A stretch of 64,000 nucleotides of DNA from Sphingopyxis microcysteis (GCF_012274265.1 NZ_JAANYY010000002.1:930001-994000); one strand, 5' to 3'; numbered from the stretch's first letter, positions 1 through 8,288 are shown. Numbers and translations are program-made. Notes: generated by a model not told the origin, from the letters alone.

Positions 1-236
1 TAAATGTCGCCAAGCAGGTCGAAAGCGATGGTGCGGCCGTCGGGCGACACATCGACGTTCATCCAGCTGCCTTCATCGACGGCAATCGGCACCTTGCGCG
101 TCGCCATCCCCGGCGGAGCGTTAACGTCCCATTTCTCGGCTTTCGCATCTGTGGCGGGCGCTGGCGCCGCCTGCTGCGCAAAAACCGAAGTCGAACAAGC
201 CAAAGTCGCCGCAAGGGCGAGAGCGAAGCGCGCCAT
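1..236 (-). CDS. Secreted PD40/TolB-like propeller protein, probable amidohydrolase (N-terminal part only)
   Basis: Only the first 78 codons are present; the gene runs off the left edge. The ATG at 236 opens a Sec signal peptide (residues 1-20, ending VFA before QQ), then an Ala/Pro-rich linker, the segment KWDVNAPPG and the strand SPDGRTIAFDLLGDI, which is typical of the first blade of a PD40 (TolB-like) beta-propeller. This start resembles periplasmic metal-dependent amidohydrolases that carry a PD40 propeller ahead of the catalytic barrel. The catalytic part lies outside the window, so a plain propeller protein or a prolyl-oligopeptidase-type enzyme remains possible. It is divergent from the CoA-transferase gene, with 141 bases between the two starts. 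Confidence 0.7.
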   Translation of the reverse strand, partial: MARFALALAATLACSTSVFAQQAAPAPATDAKAEKWDVNAPPGMATRKVPIAVDEGSWMNVDVSPDGRTIAFDLLGDI

Positions 237-377
237 GAAATTATCCCCGTTTGAAATTATGTGCCGACCATATGATGCTGTAACGAACATGCAAGCGACA
301 GGTTTCGACGAAGGCGCTGGCACGCTCGACAGGCGGCTGCTAGCCCGACCCAAAGACAGCGATCGGGAGAGTGAAGC

Positions 378-1556
378 GTGCCGCTCAAGGGAATAAGAGT
401 CCTCGATTTCGGACGCTATATCGCCGGCCCCTATTGCGCCGCCCTGCTCGCCGACTACGGCGCCGACGTGATCCGGATCGAGGCGCCGGGCGGCAATGAC
501 GACCGGTTCACGGTTCCGGTGGCCGACGACGGATCGGGCGCTATGTTCCTGCAGATGAACCGCGGCAAGCGCTGCTTGACGCTGAAGCCTGGCAGCCCCG
601 AAGGACGCAAGATTGTCCGGCAGCTCGTCGAAACCGCCGACGTCGTCGTCGCCAACCTGCCGCACGATGCGCTGACCAAGCTGGGGCTGGATTTCGCCAG
701 CCTGTCCGCGATCAACCCGCGGATCATCCTTGCCACCGCGTCGGCATTCGGCAGCGAGGGGCCGCTGGCGCAGAACGTCGGTTTCGATGCGGTCGGCCAA
801 GCGATGTCGGGCGCGGTGCACCTGACCGGGACGCCCGATCAGCCGTACCGCGCGCAGGTCAATTATGTCGATTTCGGCACCGCGCTGCACACCGCCTTTG
901 GCGTCATGCTGGCGCTGCGTGAGCGCGAAACGACGGGGAAGGGGCAATGCGTTTCGGGGTCGCTGCTCGGTACCGCGCTCGCCTTTTCGAATGCGCTGGC
1001 GATCGATCATGCGCTCAATGGGATCGAGCGCCAGCCGATCGGCAATCGCAGCTACAGCTCGGCACCGACCGACATCTTTCGCACCCGCGACGGGTGGATC
1101 GTTACCCAGATCGTCGGCGGCGGCATCTTTGCCCGCTGGGCCAATCTGGTCGGGCGGCCCGACCTTATCGACGATCCGCGCTATGCCAGCGATATCCAGC
1201 GCGGCGACAATGGCGAAGCGCTGAGCGCGATCATGCAGATATGGTGCATCGATCGGAGCAGCGCTGACGCGATCGCCGAACTGGGCGCGGCCCGCGTTCC
1301 GGCAGCGCCGGTGCTGCGCGCAGCCGAAGCGTTGGCGCAGCCGCAAGTGGCGGCGATGGGGCTCGTCGAGCCTGCCGACTATCCCGGGACGCCCGGCGGC
1401 GCGCCCGTCATTCGGGCGCCGATCAATTTGTCGGGCAGCGACAAGGTCGCTTCGACGCGCGCGCCGCAAGTCGGCGAACACAGCGACGCGATCCTGGCCG
1501 AACTCGGCTATGACGCCGCCGGGATCGCAGCTTTGCGCGCGGCAAATATTATTTGA
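378..1556 (+). CDS. CaiB/BaiF family (class III) CoA-transferase
   Basis: The 392-residue product matches the usual length of class III CoA-transferases, which move CoA between an acyl-CoA donor and a carboxylic acid through an aspartyl-CoA thioester. Seen: the N-terminal Rossmann-like start (GIRVLDFGRYIAGPYCA, residues 5-21), LADYGADVIRIE (24-35), and NYVDFGTAL around residues 162-170, where Asp165 fits the catalytic Asp of formyl-CoA transferase. The start is a GTG at 378, preceded by a GGGAGAGTGAA-like ribosome site. The substrate cannot be read from the sequence. The acyl-CoA dehydrogenases about 5 kb downstream show that acyl-CoA metabolism is present nearby but do not make an operon with it. 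Confidence 0.88.
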   Translation: MPLKGIRVLDFGRYIAGPYCAALLADYGADVIRIEAPGGNDDRFTVPVADDGSGAMFLQMNRGKRCLTLKPGSPEGRKIVRQLVETADVVVANLPHDALTKLGLDFASLSAINPRIILATASAFGSEGPLAQNVGFDAVGQAMSGAVHLTGTPDQPYRAQVNYVDFGTALHTAFGVMLALRERETTGKGQCVSGSLLGTALAFSNALAIDHALNGIERQPIGNRSYSSAPTDIFRTRDGWIVTQIVGGGIFARWANLVGRPDLIDDPRYASDIQRGDNGEALSAIMQIWCIDRSSADAIAELGAARVPAAPVLRAAEALAQPQVAAMGLVEPADYPGTPGGAPVIRAPINLSGSDKVASTRAPQVGEHSDAILAELGYDAAGIAALRAANII

Positions 1557-1631
1557 GCCGCAAGGGGTGGACGGCGGTTGTATCGATCTTTAGATACCGA
1601 TCAGTATGAAATTGAGTGCAGGAGCTCCACG

Positions 1632-2507
1632 ATGACCGATCAAGCCGAATATGTGCCGCCAAAAGTGTGGACGTGGGACAAGGATAGCGGCGGGCGTTTT
1701 GCCAACATCAATCGCCCCATCGCCGGTCCGACGCACGACAAGGATCTGCCCATCGGCAAGCATCCGCTGCAACTCTATTCGCTCGGCACCCCCAATGGGG
1801 TGAAGGTCACGGTGATGCTCGAAGAGCTGCTGGCGGCGGGCCACAGCGGCGCCGAATATGATGCGTGGCTGATCAACATCGGCGAGGGCGATCAGTTTTC
1901 GAGCGGCTATGTCGCGGCGAACCCGAACAGCAAGATCCCTGTTCTCGTCGATCGCAGCGGCGCCGAGCCCATCCGCGTGTTCGAATCGGGAGCGATCCTG
2001 ATTCATCTTGCCGAAAAATTTGGCGCCTTCCTGCCGACCGAGACCGCGACGCGCGCCGAGACCTTGTCGTGGCTGATGTGGCAGATGGGCAGCGCGCCGT
2101 TCCTCGGTGGTGGTTTTGGCCATTTCTACGCCTATGCGCCGACGAAGCAGGAATATCCGATCAATCGCTATGCGATGGAAGTGAAGCGCCAGATGGACGT
2201 GCTCGACCGGCGTCTCGCGGAGAGCGAATACATCGCGGGCGCCGACTACACCATCGCCGACATGGCGATCTGGCCCTGGTACGGCGCGCTGGCCAAGGGG
2301 CTGGTCTATGACGCTGGCGAGTTCCTGCAGGTGCATGAATATAAGAATGTACAGCGCTGGACCGACCAACTGGCCACGCGCCCCGCGGTCAAGCGCGGGC
2401 GGATGGTCAATCGCGTTACCGGCGATCCGGCGAGTCAGCTTCGCGAACGCCACGACGCATCGGACTTTGACCTCAAGACCCAGGACAAGCTGGAGGCCGC
2501 TCAATAA
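1632..2507 (+). CDS. yghU: YghU-type glutathione S-transferase (disulfide-bond oxidoreductase)
   Basis: The 291-residue product is close to the length of E. coli YghU (about 288), a Nu-class glutathione transferase that reduces disulfides using two bound glutathiones. Seen: the long N-terminal extension ending in IGKHPLQLYSLGTPNGVKV, the thioredoxin-like domain with NPNSKIPVLVD and FESGAILIHLAEKFG (glutathione-binding ES motif), and the helical C-terminal domain with YTIADMAIWPW. An in-frame TTG at 1578 would add 18 residues, but the ATG at 1632 has an AGGAG site at the right distance and begins like YghU. It lies 75 bases after the CoA-transferase gene and may be co-transcribed with it. Cytosolic. 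Confidence 0.9.
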   Translation: MTDQAEYVPPKVWTWDKDSGGRFANINRPIAGPTHDKDLPIGKHPLQLYSLGTPNGVKVTVMLEELLAAGHSGAEYDAWLINIGEGDQFSSGYVAANPNSKIPVLVDRSGAEPIRVFESGAILIHLAEKFGAFLPTETATRAETLSWLMWQMGSAPFLGGGFGHFYAYAPTKQEYPINRYAMEVKRQMDVLDRRLAESEYIAGADYTIADMAIWPWYGALAKGLVYDAGEFLQVHEYKNVQRWTDQLATRPAVKRGRMVNRVTGDPASQLRERHDASDFDLKTQDKLEAAQ

Positions 2508-2618
2508 GCGCAATTTGCGACGGGCGACGACCGCCCGCCGTTAGCGCTGCGTCAAGGAATGGCGCAAACCGCGGACAAGGCCGCCGCACTGCGCGCAAAG
2601 ACTATGTAAAATACGCAA

Positions 2619-2648
2619 AAGCGGCGTCGGGCGATCTCGACGCCGCTT
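2619..2648 (+). terminator. Intrinsic terminator after yghU
   Basis: A perfect 10-bp inverted repeat (AAGCGGCGTC at 2619-2628 and GACGCCGCTT at 2639-2648) with a 10-base loop is followed by TCATTT. It lies between yghU and the TadE gene. The stem is flanked by A on the left and T on the right, so it could work in both directions. Confidence 0.65.
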
Positions 2649-2663
2649 TCATTTCGGACCGTC

Positions 2664-3119
2664 ATGCTGGCGGCCATGACAGCTTTCCCTGCCTTGCCGC
2701 GACCCGCCCGCCCTCCGTTTCCGCCCGGCCCCACGCTGGCGCGCGAGGAGCGCGGCGCTGCCATCGTCGAAATGGCGCTGGTGCTGCCGCTGCTCCTGAT
2801 GCTGCTGATGGGGATGCTGGTCTATGGTCAATATTTCATGCTCGCGCACAGCGTCCAGCAGGCGGCGAACGACGGTGCACGCGCCGCCATCGTCGGGCTC
2901 GATGCCGCCGATCGCAGCGCGGTGGCGACGCGCGCGGTTGCGCGGAGCCTGCAATCGGTGAGCGGCTCGCATAGCGTCGCCGTGTCCGAAACGAACGAAG
3001 CCATCACGGTTGCGGTCGCCTTTACCGCCCCGCCGGACAGCTTCCTGCGTTCGGCGCTAGTCCCGTCGCCGACCAATGTCATTCGGTCGCGCGCGACCTT
3101 TGAATTGCCGGTCGATTGA
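2664..3119 (+). CDS. TadE-like pilus assembly protein
   Basis: A 151-residue pseudopilin-like protein. After a Pro-rich cytoplasmic leader, residues 29-55 read EERGAAIVEMALVLPLLLMLLMG and continue hydrophobic. The G-x-x-x-V-E-x-A pattern is the TadE/TadF pseudopilin motif, with the conserved Glu at position +5 of the processed protein, and it is followed by one membrane segment. The rest, a beta-rich periplasmic part, is weakly conserved in this family. TadE proteins are cleaved by a TadV-type prepilin peptidase and help assemble Flp pili. It sits directly ahead of a TadG-like gene, but no tadA-C, cpa or flp gene is in the window. ATGs at 2664 and 2676 are both possible starts. Confidence 0.85.
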   Translation: MLAAMTAFPALPRPARPPFPPGPTLAREERGAAIVEMALVLPLLLMLLMGMLVYGQYFMLAHSVQQAANDGARAAIVGLDAADRSAVATRAVARSLQSVSGSHSVAVSETNEAITVAVAFTAPPDSFLRSALVPSPTNVIRSRATFELPVD

Positions 3120-3121
3120 CG

Positions 3122-4750
3122 ATGATGCCGCTCCCGTTTCTTTGCGGCTTGGGCCGCGATCGCCGCGCGGGGATCAGCATCGCGACCGCCTTCGCAATGA
3201 CGATGCTGATCGGTGCCGCGGCGCTCGCGGTCGATGTCGGCTCGCTCTACCTCGACCGGCGCAAATTGCAGGGTATCGCTGACGCCGCCGCGATGGCGGC
3301 AGCCGGGCGACCGGGTGAGGAGCGGGCGGCGGCCGAACGGATCATCGCCGCCAATTGCGATTGCGGCATCCAGATCGCAGCGCTCACCACCGGCACCTAT
3401 ACGCCCGAAAGGACCGTGGCGGCCGAGCAGCGTTTTGCGCCCGGGGGAGTGTCGGCGAACGCCGTGCAGATCAGCCTGACCCGCAACCGCCCGCTCTACT
3501 TCGGCCGCTTCCTGACCGGCAGGAGCGACACCGTCATCCGCGCCACGGCCACCGGCGCGCGGCGCGGCTACGCGGCCTTTTCGCTCGGTTCGCGCGTCGC
3601 TGCGGTACACGGCGGCCTTCCCAACGCGCTGTTGTCGGGGCTGACCGGCAGCGAGCTCAGCCTGTCGCTGATGGATTATAACGCCCTCGCCAGCACCGAA
3701 ATCGACTTGCTCGCCTTTTCCGAGGCGCTCCGGACCGAGATTGATGCCGATGTGCTGACCTTTGGCCAGACGCTCGACAGCCATGTTACGCTGCCGCAGG
3801 TCGTATCAGCGCTGGCCAGCGCATCGGATGGCCAAGCCGCAGGGGTGCTCGAACATATCGCCGGACGCGCCTTGCCGCGCAGCCTGCTGCCGTCGCGCGC
3901 GATCGATCTGGGGCCGCGCTCGTCGAGCATTCGCGTTGACCCCGCCAACCCCGTCAAAGTCAATGCGCTCAGCCTGCTGCGCGCGATGTTGTTGCTGAGC
4001 AACGCCAATCGCCAGGTCGACCTTTCGGTCGCGAGCGCGCTGCCGGGCGGGTCCGGGATCGACATCGCGCTGCTCATCGGCGAGCCGCCAGCCCATTCGC
4101 CGTTGATCGCGGTGACCGACACCAATCAGGTCGTCGTCCGCACCGCGCAGGTACGGCTCAAGATCGACACGAGGGTCCAGACCCTGCTTGCCAGCGTCCA
4201 CGTCCCGGTGCTTGCCGAACTCGGCTCGGCATCGGCGCGGATTTCTGAGATCGATTGTGCTCCCGACAGCAGCGCGGCGGTGTCGCTCGCGGTGGTGACG
4301 TCGCCCGCCATGCTGGCGATCGGCACCGTCGACGCCGCCGATTTCCAGGACATGAAGCGCCCGCTCGATCCCGCACCGGCGCGCGTGGTGAAACTGCCGC
4401 TGGCCAGCGTCGACGCCGAGGCCGAACTGGTGCTTTCCGACCTCGCCGAAAAACCGGTCGCCTTTTCACGCCGCGATATCGACGATGGGCAAGTCAAGAC
4501 CGTATCGAGCAGCGGCATGGTCGCCGGTGCCGCCCAATCGCTCGCCGACCGCATGGATCTTCGCGTCAATGTGCTGGGCATCGGGCTCAACCTCAACGCG
4601 CTGCGCTCCGCGGTCGCCGACGGCGTCGCGCTTGCCGCGCCCGTGGTCCACACCGTCATCGCCGACCTCACCGGGCTGCTCGGCGTGCATGTCGGGCAGG
4701 CCGACGCGCGGGTCAACGCGCTGCGCTGCGGGAAAGCGAAGCTGGTCTGA
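3122..4750 (+). CDS. TadG-like Flp-pilus associated membrane protein
   Basis: A 542-residue protein that starts 2 bases after the TadE stop. Residues 18-48 (RRAGISIATAFAMTMLIGAA onward, then VGSLYLDRRKLQGIADAAAMAA) form the Tad-domain membrane helix plus the Q-x-x-AD-A-A-LAAA-type helix found in TadG-like proteins. The long remainder is predicted extracytoplasmic, and I see no von Willebrand A MIDAS motif (DxSxS), so this is the short TadG-like type without that domain. Role: an accessory surface or periplasmic component of tight-adherence pili, inferred from family and from pairing with TadE. A TTG at 3116 is in frame, but the ATG at 3122 fits the spacing better. Confidence 0.8.
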   Translation: MMPLPFLCGLGRDRRAGISIATAFAMTMLIGAAALAVDVGSLYLDRRKLQGIADAAAMAAAGRPGEERAAAERIIAANCDCGIQIAALTTGTYTPERTVAAEQRFAPGGVSANAVQISLTRNRPLYFGRFLTGRSDTVIRATATGARRGYAAFSLGSRVAAVHGGLPNALLSGLTGSELSLSLMDYNALASTEIDLLAFSEALRTEIDADVLTFGQTLDSHVTLPQVVSALASASDGQAAGVLEHIAGRALPRSLLPSRAIDLGPRSSSIRVDPANPVKVNALSLLRAMLLLSNANRQVDLSVASALPGGSGIDIALLIGEPPAHSPLIAVTDTNQVVVRTAQVRLKIDTRVQTLLASVHVPVLAELGSASARISEIDCAPDSSAAVSLAVVTSPAMLAIGTVDAADFQDMKRPLDPAPARVVKLPLASVDAEAELVLSDLAEKPVAFSRRDIDDGQVKTVSSSGMVAGAAQSLADRMDLRVNVLGIGLNLNALRSAVADGVALAAPVVHTVIADLTGLLGVHVGQADARVNALRCGKAKLV

Positions 4751-4847
4751 TCCGCCAGACCGGCACCGGATCGGACGCACTTCGCGGCCAAGCTTTGGGA
4801 AAACGTCCCAATATACTCGCGAAGCATCGACATTTCGGGAGGTCAGT

Positions 4848-5744
4848 GTGGCGACGGCGCAGGAACCGCAGCGAGTATCGGCAGCCGATTTCATCCGCGG
4901 CTTTGCCAATTGGCGCCTTCAATCGGCGCGCGAGCCCGTCGTCGTGACGCACCATGGCAAGGATGCCCATGTGCTGATCTCGCTCGACGATTATCGTCGG
5001 CTCGATAGCGAGGCGAATGATGTCGCCGGGACCGCAGACCGCGTGCAACAATCGCTGGCGGGGCTGATCGAATCGATCCGCGACGGAGTGATCCTGATCG
5101 ATCGGCAATGGCGGATCGTCGCCGCCAACCCGGCTGCCTGCGACATGCTCGAACGATCGTGCGCTGCGATGATCGGCGTGCCGCTGACGACCGCTGTGCC
5201 ACGGATCGAACGCAGCATGCTGGCGCAGCATATCATCCGCCTGATCGACCATCGCGAGCGTTTTTCGGGCGAGTTGCCGGACATCTTGCGACCGCGCCAA
5301 TGGCTGCGGATCGACCTTGTGCCGACCCCGACAGGCGGGGCGGTGATCCTGCGCGACGTCAGCGGTGCCATCGACGATTTTGCCGCAACCGATGCACGCG
5401 CCGCCCTGTTGAGCGCGGTCGAGGCGCAGGGCAGCATCGGACACGCCCGCATATCGGTGCGCGGAGCGGTCGAGGCGGCGAACGACACGCTACTCGTTAT
5501 GCTCGGGGTCGATGCCGCCGCGATCCGGCGGGTGCGTTTTTCGGCGTTGTTGGCGGTCGGTGATCGGTCGGGTTTTTCTGAGGGACTGGAGGCGCTGTTC
5601 CGATCGGGCCAGCCCGTCTGCATTGCGTCCCAAATCGTGACGCGCGACGGCGACGCCATCGACGTCGATCTGACGATCGCCGAAGTCCGTGGACCTTATG
5701 CCAGCGATGGTGCGGTTGTTCTGGTCACCCGACGCGCTGCCTAG
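4848..5744 (+). CDS. Phd/YefM-like domain fused to PAS sensor domains
   Basis: A 298-residue cytosolic protein with no membrane segment and no output enzyme. Residues 10-53 (VSAADFIRGFANWRL, then REPVVVTHHGKDAHVLISL and DDYRRLD) have the fold signature of Phd/YefM antitoxins, which bind DNA as dimers. Residues about 66-170 form a PAS domain (SIRDGVILIDRQWRIVAANP), and a second, weaker PAS-like unit follows to the C-terminus. No toxin gene (Doc, YoeB or RelE type) lies next to it, so a sensor-regulated DNA-binding role is inferred rather than a classical antitoxin role. GTG at 4848 is preceded by GGGAGG. The stop overlaps the stop of the convergent MBL gene within a CTAG. Confidence 0.7.
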   Translation: MATAQEPQRVSAADFIRGFANWRLQSAREPVVVTHHGKDAHVLISLDDYRRLDSEANDVAGTADRVQQSLAGLIESIRDGVILIDRQWRIVAANPAACDMLERSCAAMIGVPLTTAVPRIERSMLAQHIIRLIDHRERFSGELPDILRPRQWLRIDLVPTPTGGAVILRDVSGAIDDFAATDARAALLSAVEAQGSIGHARISVRGAVEAANDTLLVMLGVDAAAIRRVRFSALLAVGDRSGFSEGLEALFRSGQPVCIASQIVTRDGDAIDVDLTIAEVRGPYASDGAVVLVTRRAA

Positions 5745-6817
5745 AACCAGCTGCCGCGTTCGATTGTCTCACCGCCAGCGGGCAGCGAGAAATATTGGCC
5801 GTCCTCGCCGACGATAATCGGCCCGTCGAAGTGACTTTCGGCGCCACCGAGAAACGCCGCATTGAGGTAGGACGACGGCATCGACGGCACGACATGGCTG
5901 AGCACCAGCATCTGGACCCCTGCGATGCGCGCGCTGTCGGCGGCTTGCGCCGGGCTGGCATGATAATCGAGGATATCGCGCATGATCTGTGCAGTCTGCT
6001 TGCGGCCCGCCTTGTCGAGCTTTGCCGCGAGCGTCTTGACCATCGCGGGGTTCAGTGCCTCGTGAATCAGAAGGTCAGCGCCTTTGGAAGCCACTTCCAG
6101 CGAGTTTGATGGTGCCGTGTCGCCACTGACGACGAGGCTGCGTCCCTTATAGTCGAACCGATAGCCCACCGACGGTTGGACCGGTCGGTGATCGACGGCA
6201 AAAGCGGTGACGCGAAGGCCGCCCGCGTCGTAGATGACCGTCGGTGCCGCCGGGAGCGCAAACGCGATCGCCGTCGCGCCGGCAGCCGCGGGGGGCGTGA
6301 TCGCCTCGCCATGGTGCGCGGTGCGATAGCCATTATCGAGTGCGTAGGCGGCGTTGAACCCGGCAATAACCTGCTCGACACCCGACGGCCCATAAACGGG
6401 CAGGGGACTTCTGTTGTCGCTGGCGGTCCAGCGCAGCAGCATCATTGGCCCCATCCCGTCGACATGGTCCGAATGAAAATGGGTCAGGAACATCGCCTTG
6501 ATGCGGCCATTGGGCAGGCCCATCTGCGCGATATTGCGCGCCGCGCCCTCTCCGGCATCAACAACAAATATCGCCTTGCCCGCGATCACGACAGTGCAGG
6601 CCGCCGCGCGCTCGCGGCTGGGAAGGGGAGAGCCGGTGCCGCAGAGACCGACGTGCAATCCATCGGGCAGATCCTTGAGCGTATCGCGCGCGGCGGCGCG
6701 GTCGACCGCGCGCTCGAACAGCCACAGGCCGATCGACCGCTGGAACAACCATGCGGAGAATACGGCGACACCAATGACCGCTGCCACCCAGAGCGCTGTA
6801 CGCTTGCCTTTTGTCAT
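5741..6817 (-). CDS. Membrane-anchored or exported MBL-fold metallo-hydrolase
   Basis: A 358-residue metallo-beta-lactamase-fold hydrolase of the ribonuclease Z/arylsulfatase-like group. Residues about 7-27 (ALWVAAVIGVAVFSAWLF) form one N-terminal membrane segment that probably anchors the enzyme with its catalytic domain in the periplasm. Metal ligands visible: LTHFHSDHVDG (HxHxDH), a later SGDTAPS and LSHVVPSMP near the C-terminus. The substrate is unknown. An upstream in-frame start at 6868 is possible, but the ATG at 6817 has a GGGGGGATGGGAC ribosome site. It is divergent from the acyl-CoA dehydrogenase gene, sharing a 165-base control region. Confidence 0.82.
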   Translation of the reverse strand: MTKGKRTALWVAAVIGVAVFSAWLFQRSIGLWLFERAVDRAAARDTLKDLPDGLHVGLCGTGSPLPSRERAAACTVVIAGKAIFVVDAGEGAARNIAQMGLPNGRIKAMFLTHFHSDHVDGMGPMMLLRWTASDNRSPLPVYGPSGVEQVIAGFNAAYALDNGYRTAHHGEAITPPAAAGATAIAFALPAAPTVIYDAGGLRVTAFAVDHRPVQPSVGYRFDYKGRSLVVSGDTAPSNSLEVASKGADLLIHEALNPAMVKTLAAKLDKAGRKQTAQIMRDILDYHASPAQAADSARIAGVQMLVLSHVVPSMPSSYLNAAFLGGAESHFDGPIIVGEDGQYFSLPAGGETIERGSWF

Positions 6818-6902
6818 GTCCCATCCCCCCAACTTTGTCCGTCCGTGACGAATGCACGCGCTGGACAAGCGGCGATGTTACGCGCAATCATTGGGCCAAG
6901 GA

Positions 6903-6935
6903 AAGTTGCAAGTCGCAACTTGCCGTTTACGTAAA
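6903..6935. promoter_or_regulatory. Two palindromic operators, the second LiuR-like
   Basis: Two dyads sit side by side in the divergent region: AAGTTGC-aagtc-GCAACTT (6903-6921) and TTTACGTAAA (6926-6935). The run TTGCCGTTTACGTAAA (6920-6935) differs at two positions from the TTTACGTTTACGTAAA form that I recall for the MerR-family regulator LiuR of branched-chain and fatty acid breakdown genes. The second dyad covers the -35 box of the acyl-CoA dehydrogenase promoter. Assignment to LiuR is inference; no merR-type gene is in the window. Confidence 0.5.
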
Positions 6936-6954
6936 GGTGAGCGCGCAGTATAAG
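6926..6954 (+). promoter_or_regulatory. Sigma-70-type promoter for the acyl-CoA dehydrogenase genes
   Basis: TTTACG (6926-6931) and TATAAG (6949-6954) are separated by exactly 17 bases. The start codon follows 28 bases after the -10 box with a GGGAG site between. The -35 box lies inside the TTTACGTAAA palindrome, so a repressor bound there would block polymerase. Confidence 0.6.
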
Positions 6955-6982
6955 CGCGCCATTACCCAATGGGAGATTCGTG

Positions 6983-8176
6983 ATGGACATGGAATTCAGC
7001 CCCGAAGATCTCGCCTTCCAGCAGGAAGTGCGCGACTTCATCGCCGAAAATTACCCCGCCGAACTGCGTGAGAAGCAGGATGAGGGCGAGGAGATGTCCA
7101 AGGAGGATTTCCTCGTCTGGCACAAGATCCTGCACAAGAAGGGCTGGATCGCACCCGCATGGCCGGTCGAATATGGCGGCACCGGCTGGACCCCGACGCA
7201 GCGGTTCATCTGGTCGGAGGAAACCGCGCGCGCCGACTGCATTCGCCTGATGCCCTTTGGTCTCGCGATGGTTGGCCCGGTGATCTACACCTTTGGCACG
7301 CCCGAACAGAAGGTCCATTTCCTGCCGCGTATCCTGTCGGGCGAGGATTGGTGGTGTCAGGGCTATTCGGAACCGGGTTCGGGATCGGACCTTGCTTCGC
7401 TTCGCACGACGGCGGTCCGCGACGGCGACGATTATATCGTCAACGGGCAAAAGACCTGGACGACGCTCGCGCAGCACGCCGACTGGGGATTTTTCCTCGT
7501 GCGCACCGACAAGGACGCCAAGCAGCAGGAGGGAATTTCGTTCCTGCTCATCGACATGAAGTCGCCCGGTATCACCGTGCGCCCGATCATCACCTTGGGC
7601 GGCGAGCATGAGGTCAACGAGGTATGGCTGGAGGATGTCCGCGTCCCCGTCGCCAACCGCGTTTACGAGGAAAACAAGGGCTGGACTTGCGCCAAATTCC
7701 TGCTCGCGCATGAACGCACCGGCATCGCGGGCGTTGCTGCCTCGAAGCGCGGGATCGAAAAGGTCAAGGCCATCGCCCGCACCGAGGTCGACGGCGACAA
7801 GCCGCTGCTCGCCAACGCCTTCTTCAAGCGCAAGGTCGCCGAGCTGGAAGTCGATCTGGCGGCGCTCGAATTTACCGAGCTGCGCAGCCTTGGCGGCCCA
7901 AATGCCGGGCGTGGCCCGGGGCCGGAATCGAGCCTCCTCAAGATCAAGGGATCGGAAATCCAGCAGCGCTTGACCGAATTGTCGCTGGAGGCCGTCGGCC
8001 ATTATGGCGCGCCCTATTTCCGCGGTTTTGGCGAGGGCGATAACGAACATCCGATCGGCCCCGACTACGCGCACCGCGCCGCGCCGACCTATTTCAACAT
8101 GCGCAAGACGACGATCTATGGCGGATCGAACGAGATTCAGCGCAACATCATCGCAAAGATGGTGCTCGGCCTCTAA
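6983..8176 (+). CDS. Acyl-CoA dehydrogenase, large-subunit type
   Basis: A 397-residue FAD-dependent enzyme that introduces the alpha-beta double bond into an acyl-CoA. Seen: the N-terminal helical domain; the FAD and substrate region WWCQGYSEPGSGSDLASLRT; NGQKTWTT; and the C-terminal helix with TTIYGGSNEIQRNIIAKMVLG. The MCAD-type catalytic Glu in the last motif is replaced (YGG rather than YEG), but Glu244 in LLAHERTGIAG fits the alternative helix-G position used by isovaleryl- and long-chain enzymes. Together with the next gene it resembles paired acyl-CoA dehydrogenases that act as heteromers. The ATG at 6983 is preferred over the GTG just before it because of GGGAG spacing. Confidence 0.92.
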   Translation: MDMEFSPEDLAFQQEVRDFIAENYPAELREKQDEGEEMSKEDFLVWHKILHKKGWIAPAWPVEYGGTGWTPTQRFIWSEETARADCIRLMPFGLAMVGPVIYTFGTPEQKVHFLPRILSGEDWWCQGYSEPGSGSDLASLRTTAVRDGDDYIVNGQKTWTTLAQHADWGFFLVRTDKDAKQQEGISFLLIDMKSPGITVRPIITLGGEHEVNEVWLEDVRVPVANRVYEENKGWTCAKFLLAHERTGIAGVAASKRGIEKVKAIARTEVDGDKPLLANAFFKRKVAELEVDLAALEFTELRSLGGPNAGRGPGPESSLLKIKGSEIQQRLTELSLEAVGHYGAPYFRGFGEGDNEHPIGPDYAHRAAPTYFNMRKTTIYGGSNEIQRNIIAKMVLGL

Positions 8177-8189
8177 TCGGAAAACAGCC

Positions 8190-8265
8190 GTCACCCCGGC
8201 GAAGGCCGGGGTCTCGACCTCTAGCCATGACGCAACGGTGAGATCCCGGCCTTCGCCGGGATGAC
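8190..8265. repeat. Palindromic intergenic repeat (family A)
   Basis: Imperfect inverted repeat: GTCACCCCGGCGAAGGCCGG at the left, and a complementary arm ending CCGGCCTTCGCCGGGATGAC at the right, with about 25 bases between the arms. Each arm is itself nearly palindromic. The same sequence recurs at 56671-56749. It separates the two acyl-CoA dehydrogenase genes and could fold in the message between them. Confidence 0.8.
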
Positions 8266-8288
8266 GATCAAGTTCAGGGACGACGATA

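Noticed and set aside
4744..4761. Hairpin GGTCTG/CAGACC at the TadG stop as a terminator
   Set aside because: Only a 6-bp stem overlapping the coding end, with no T-run.
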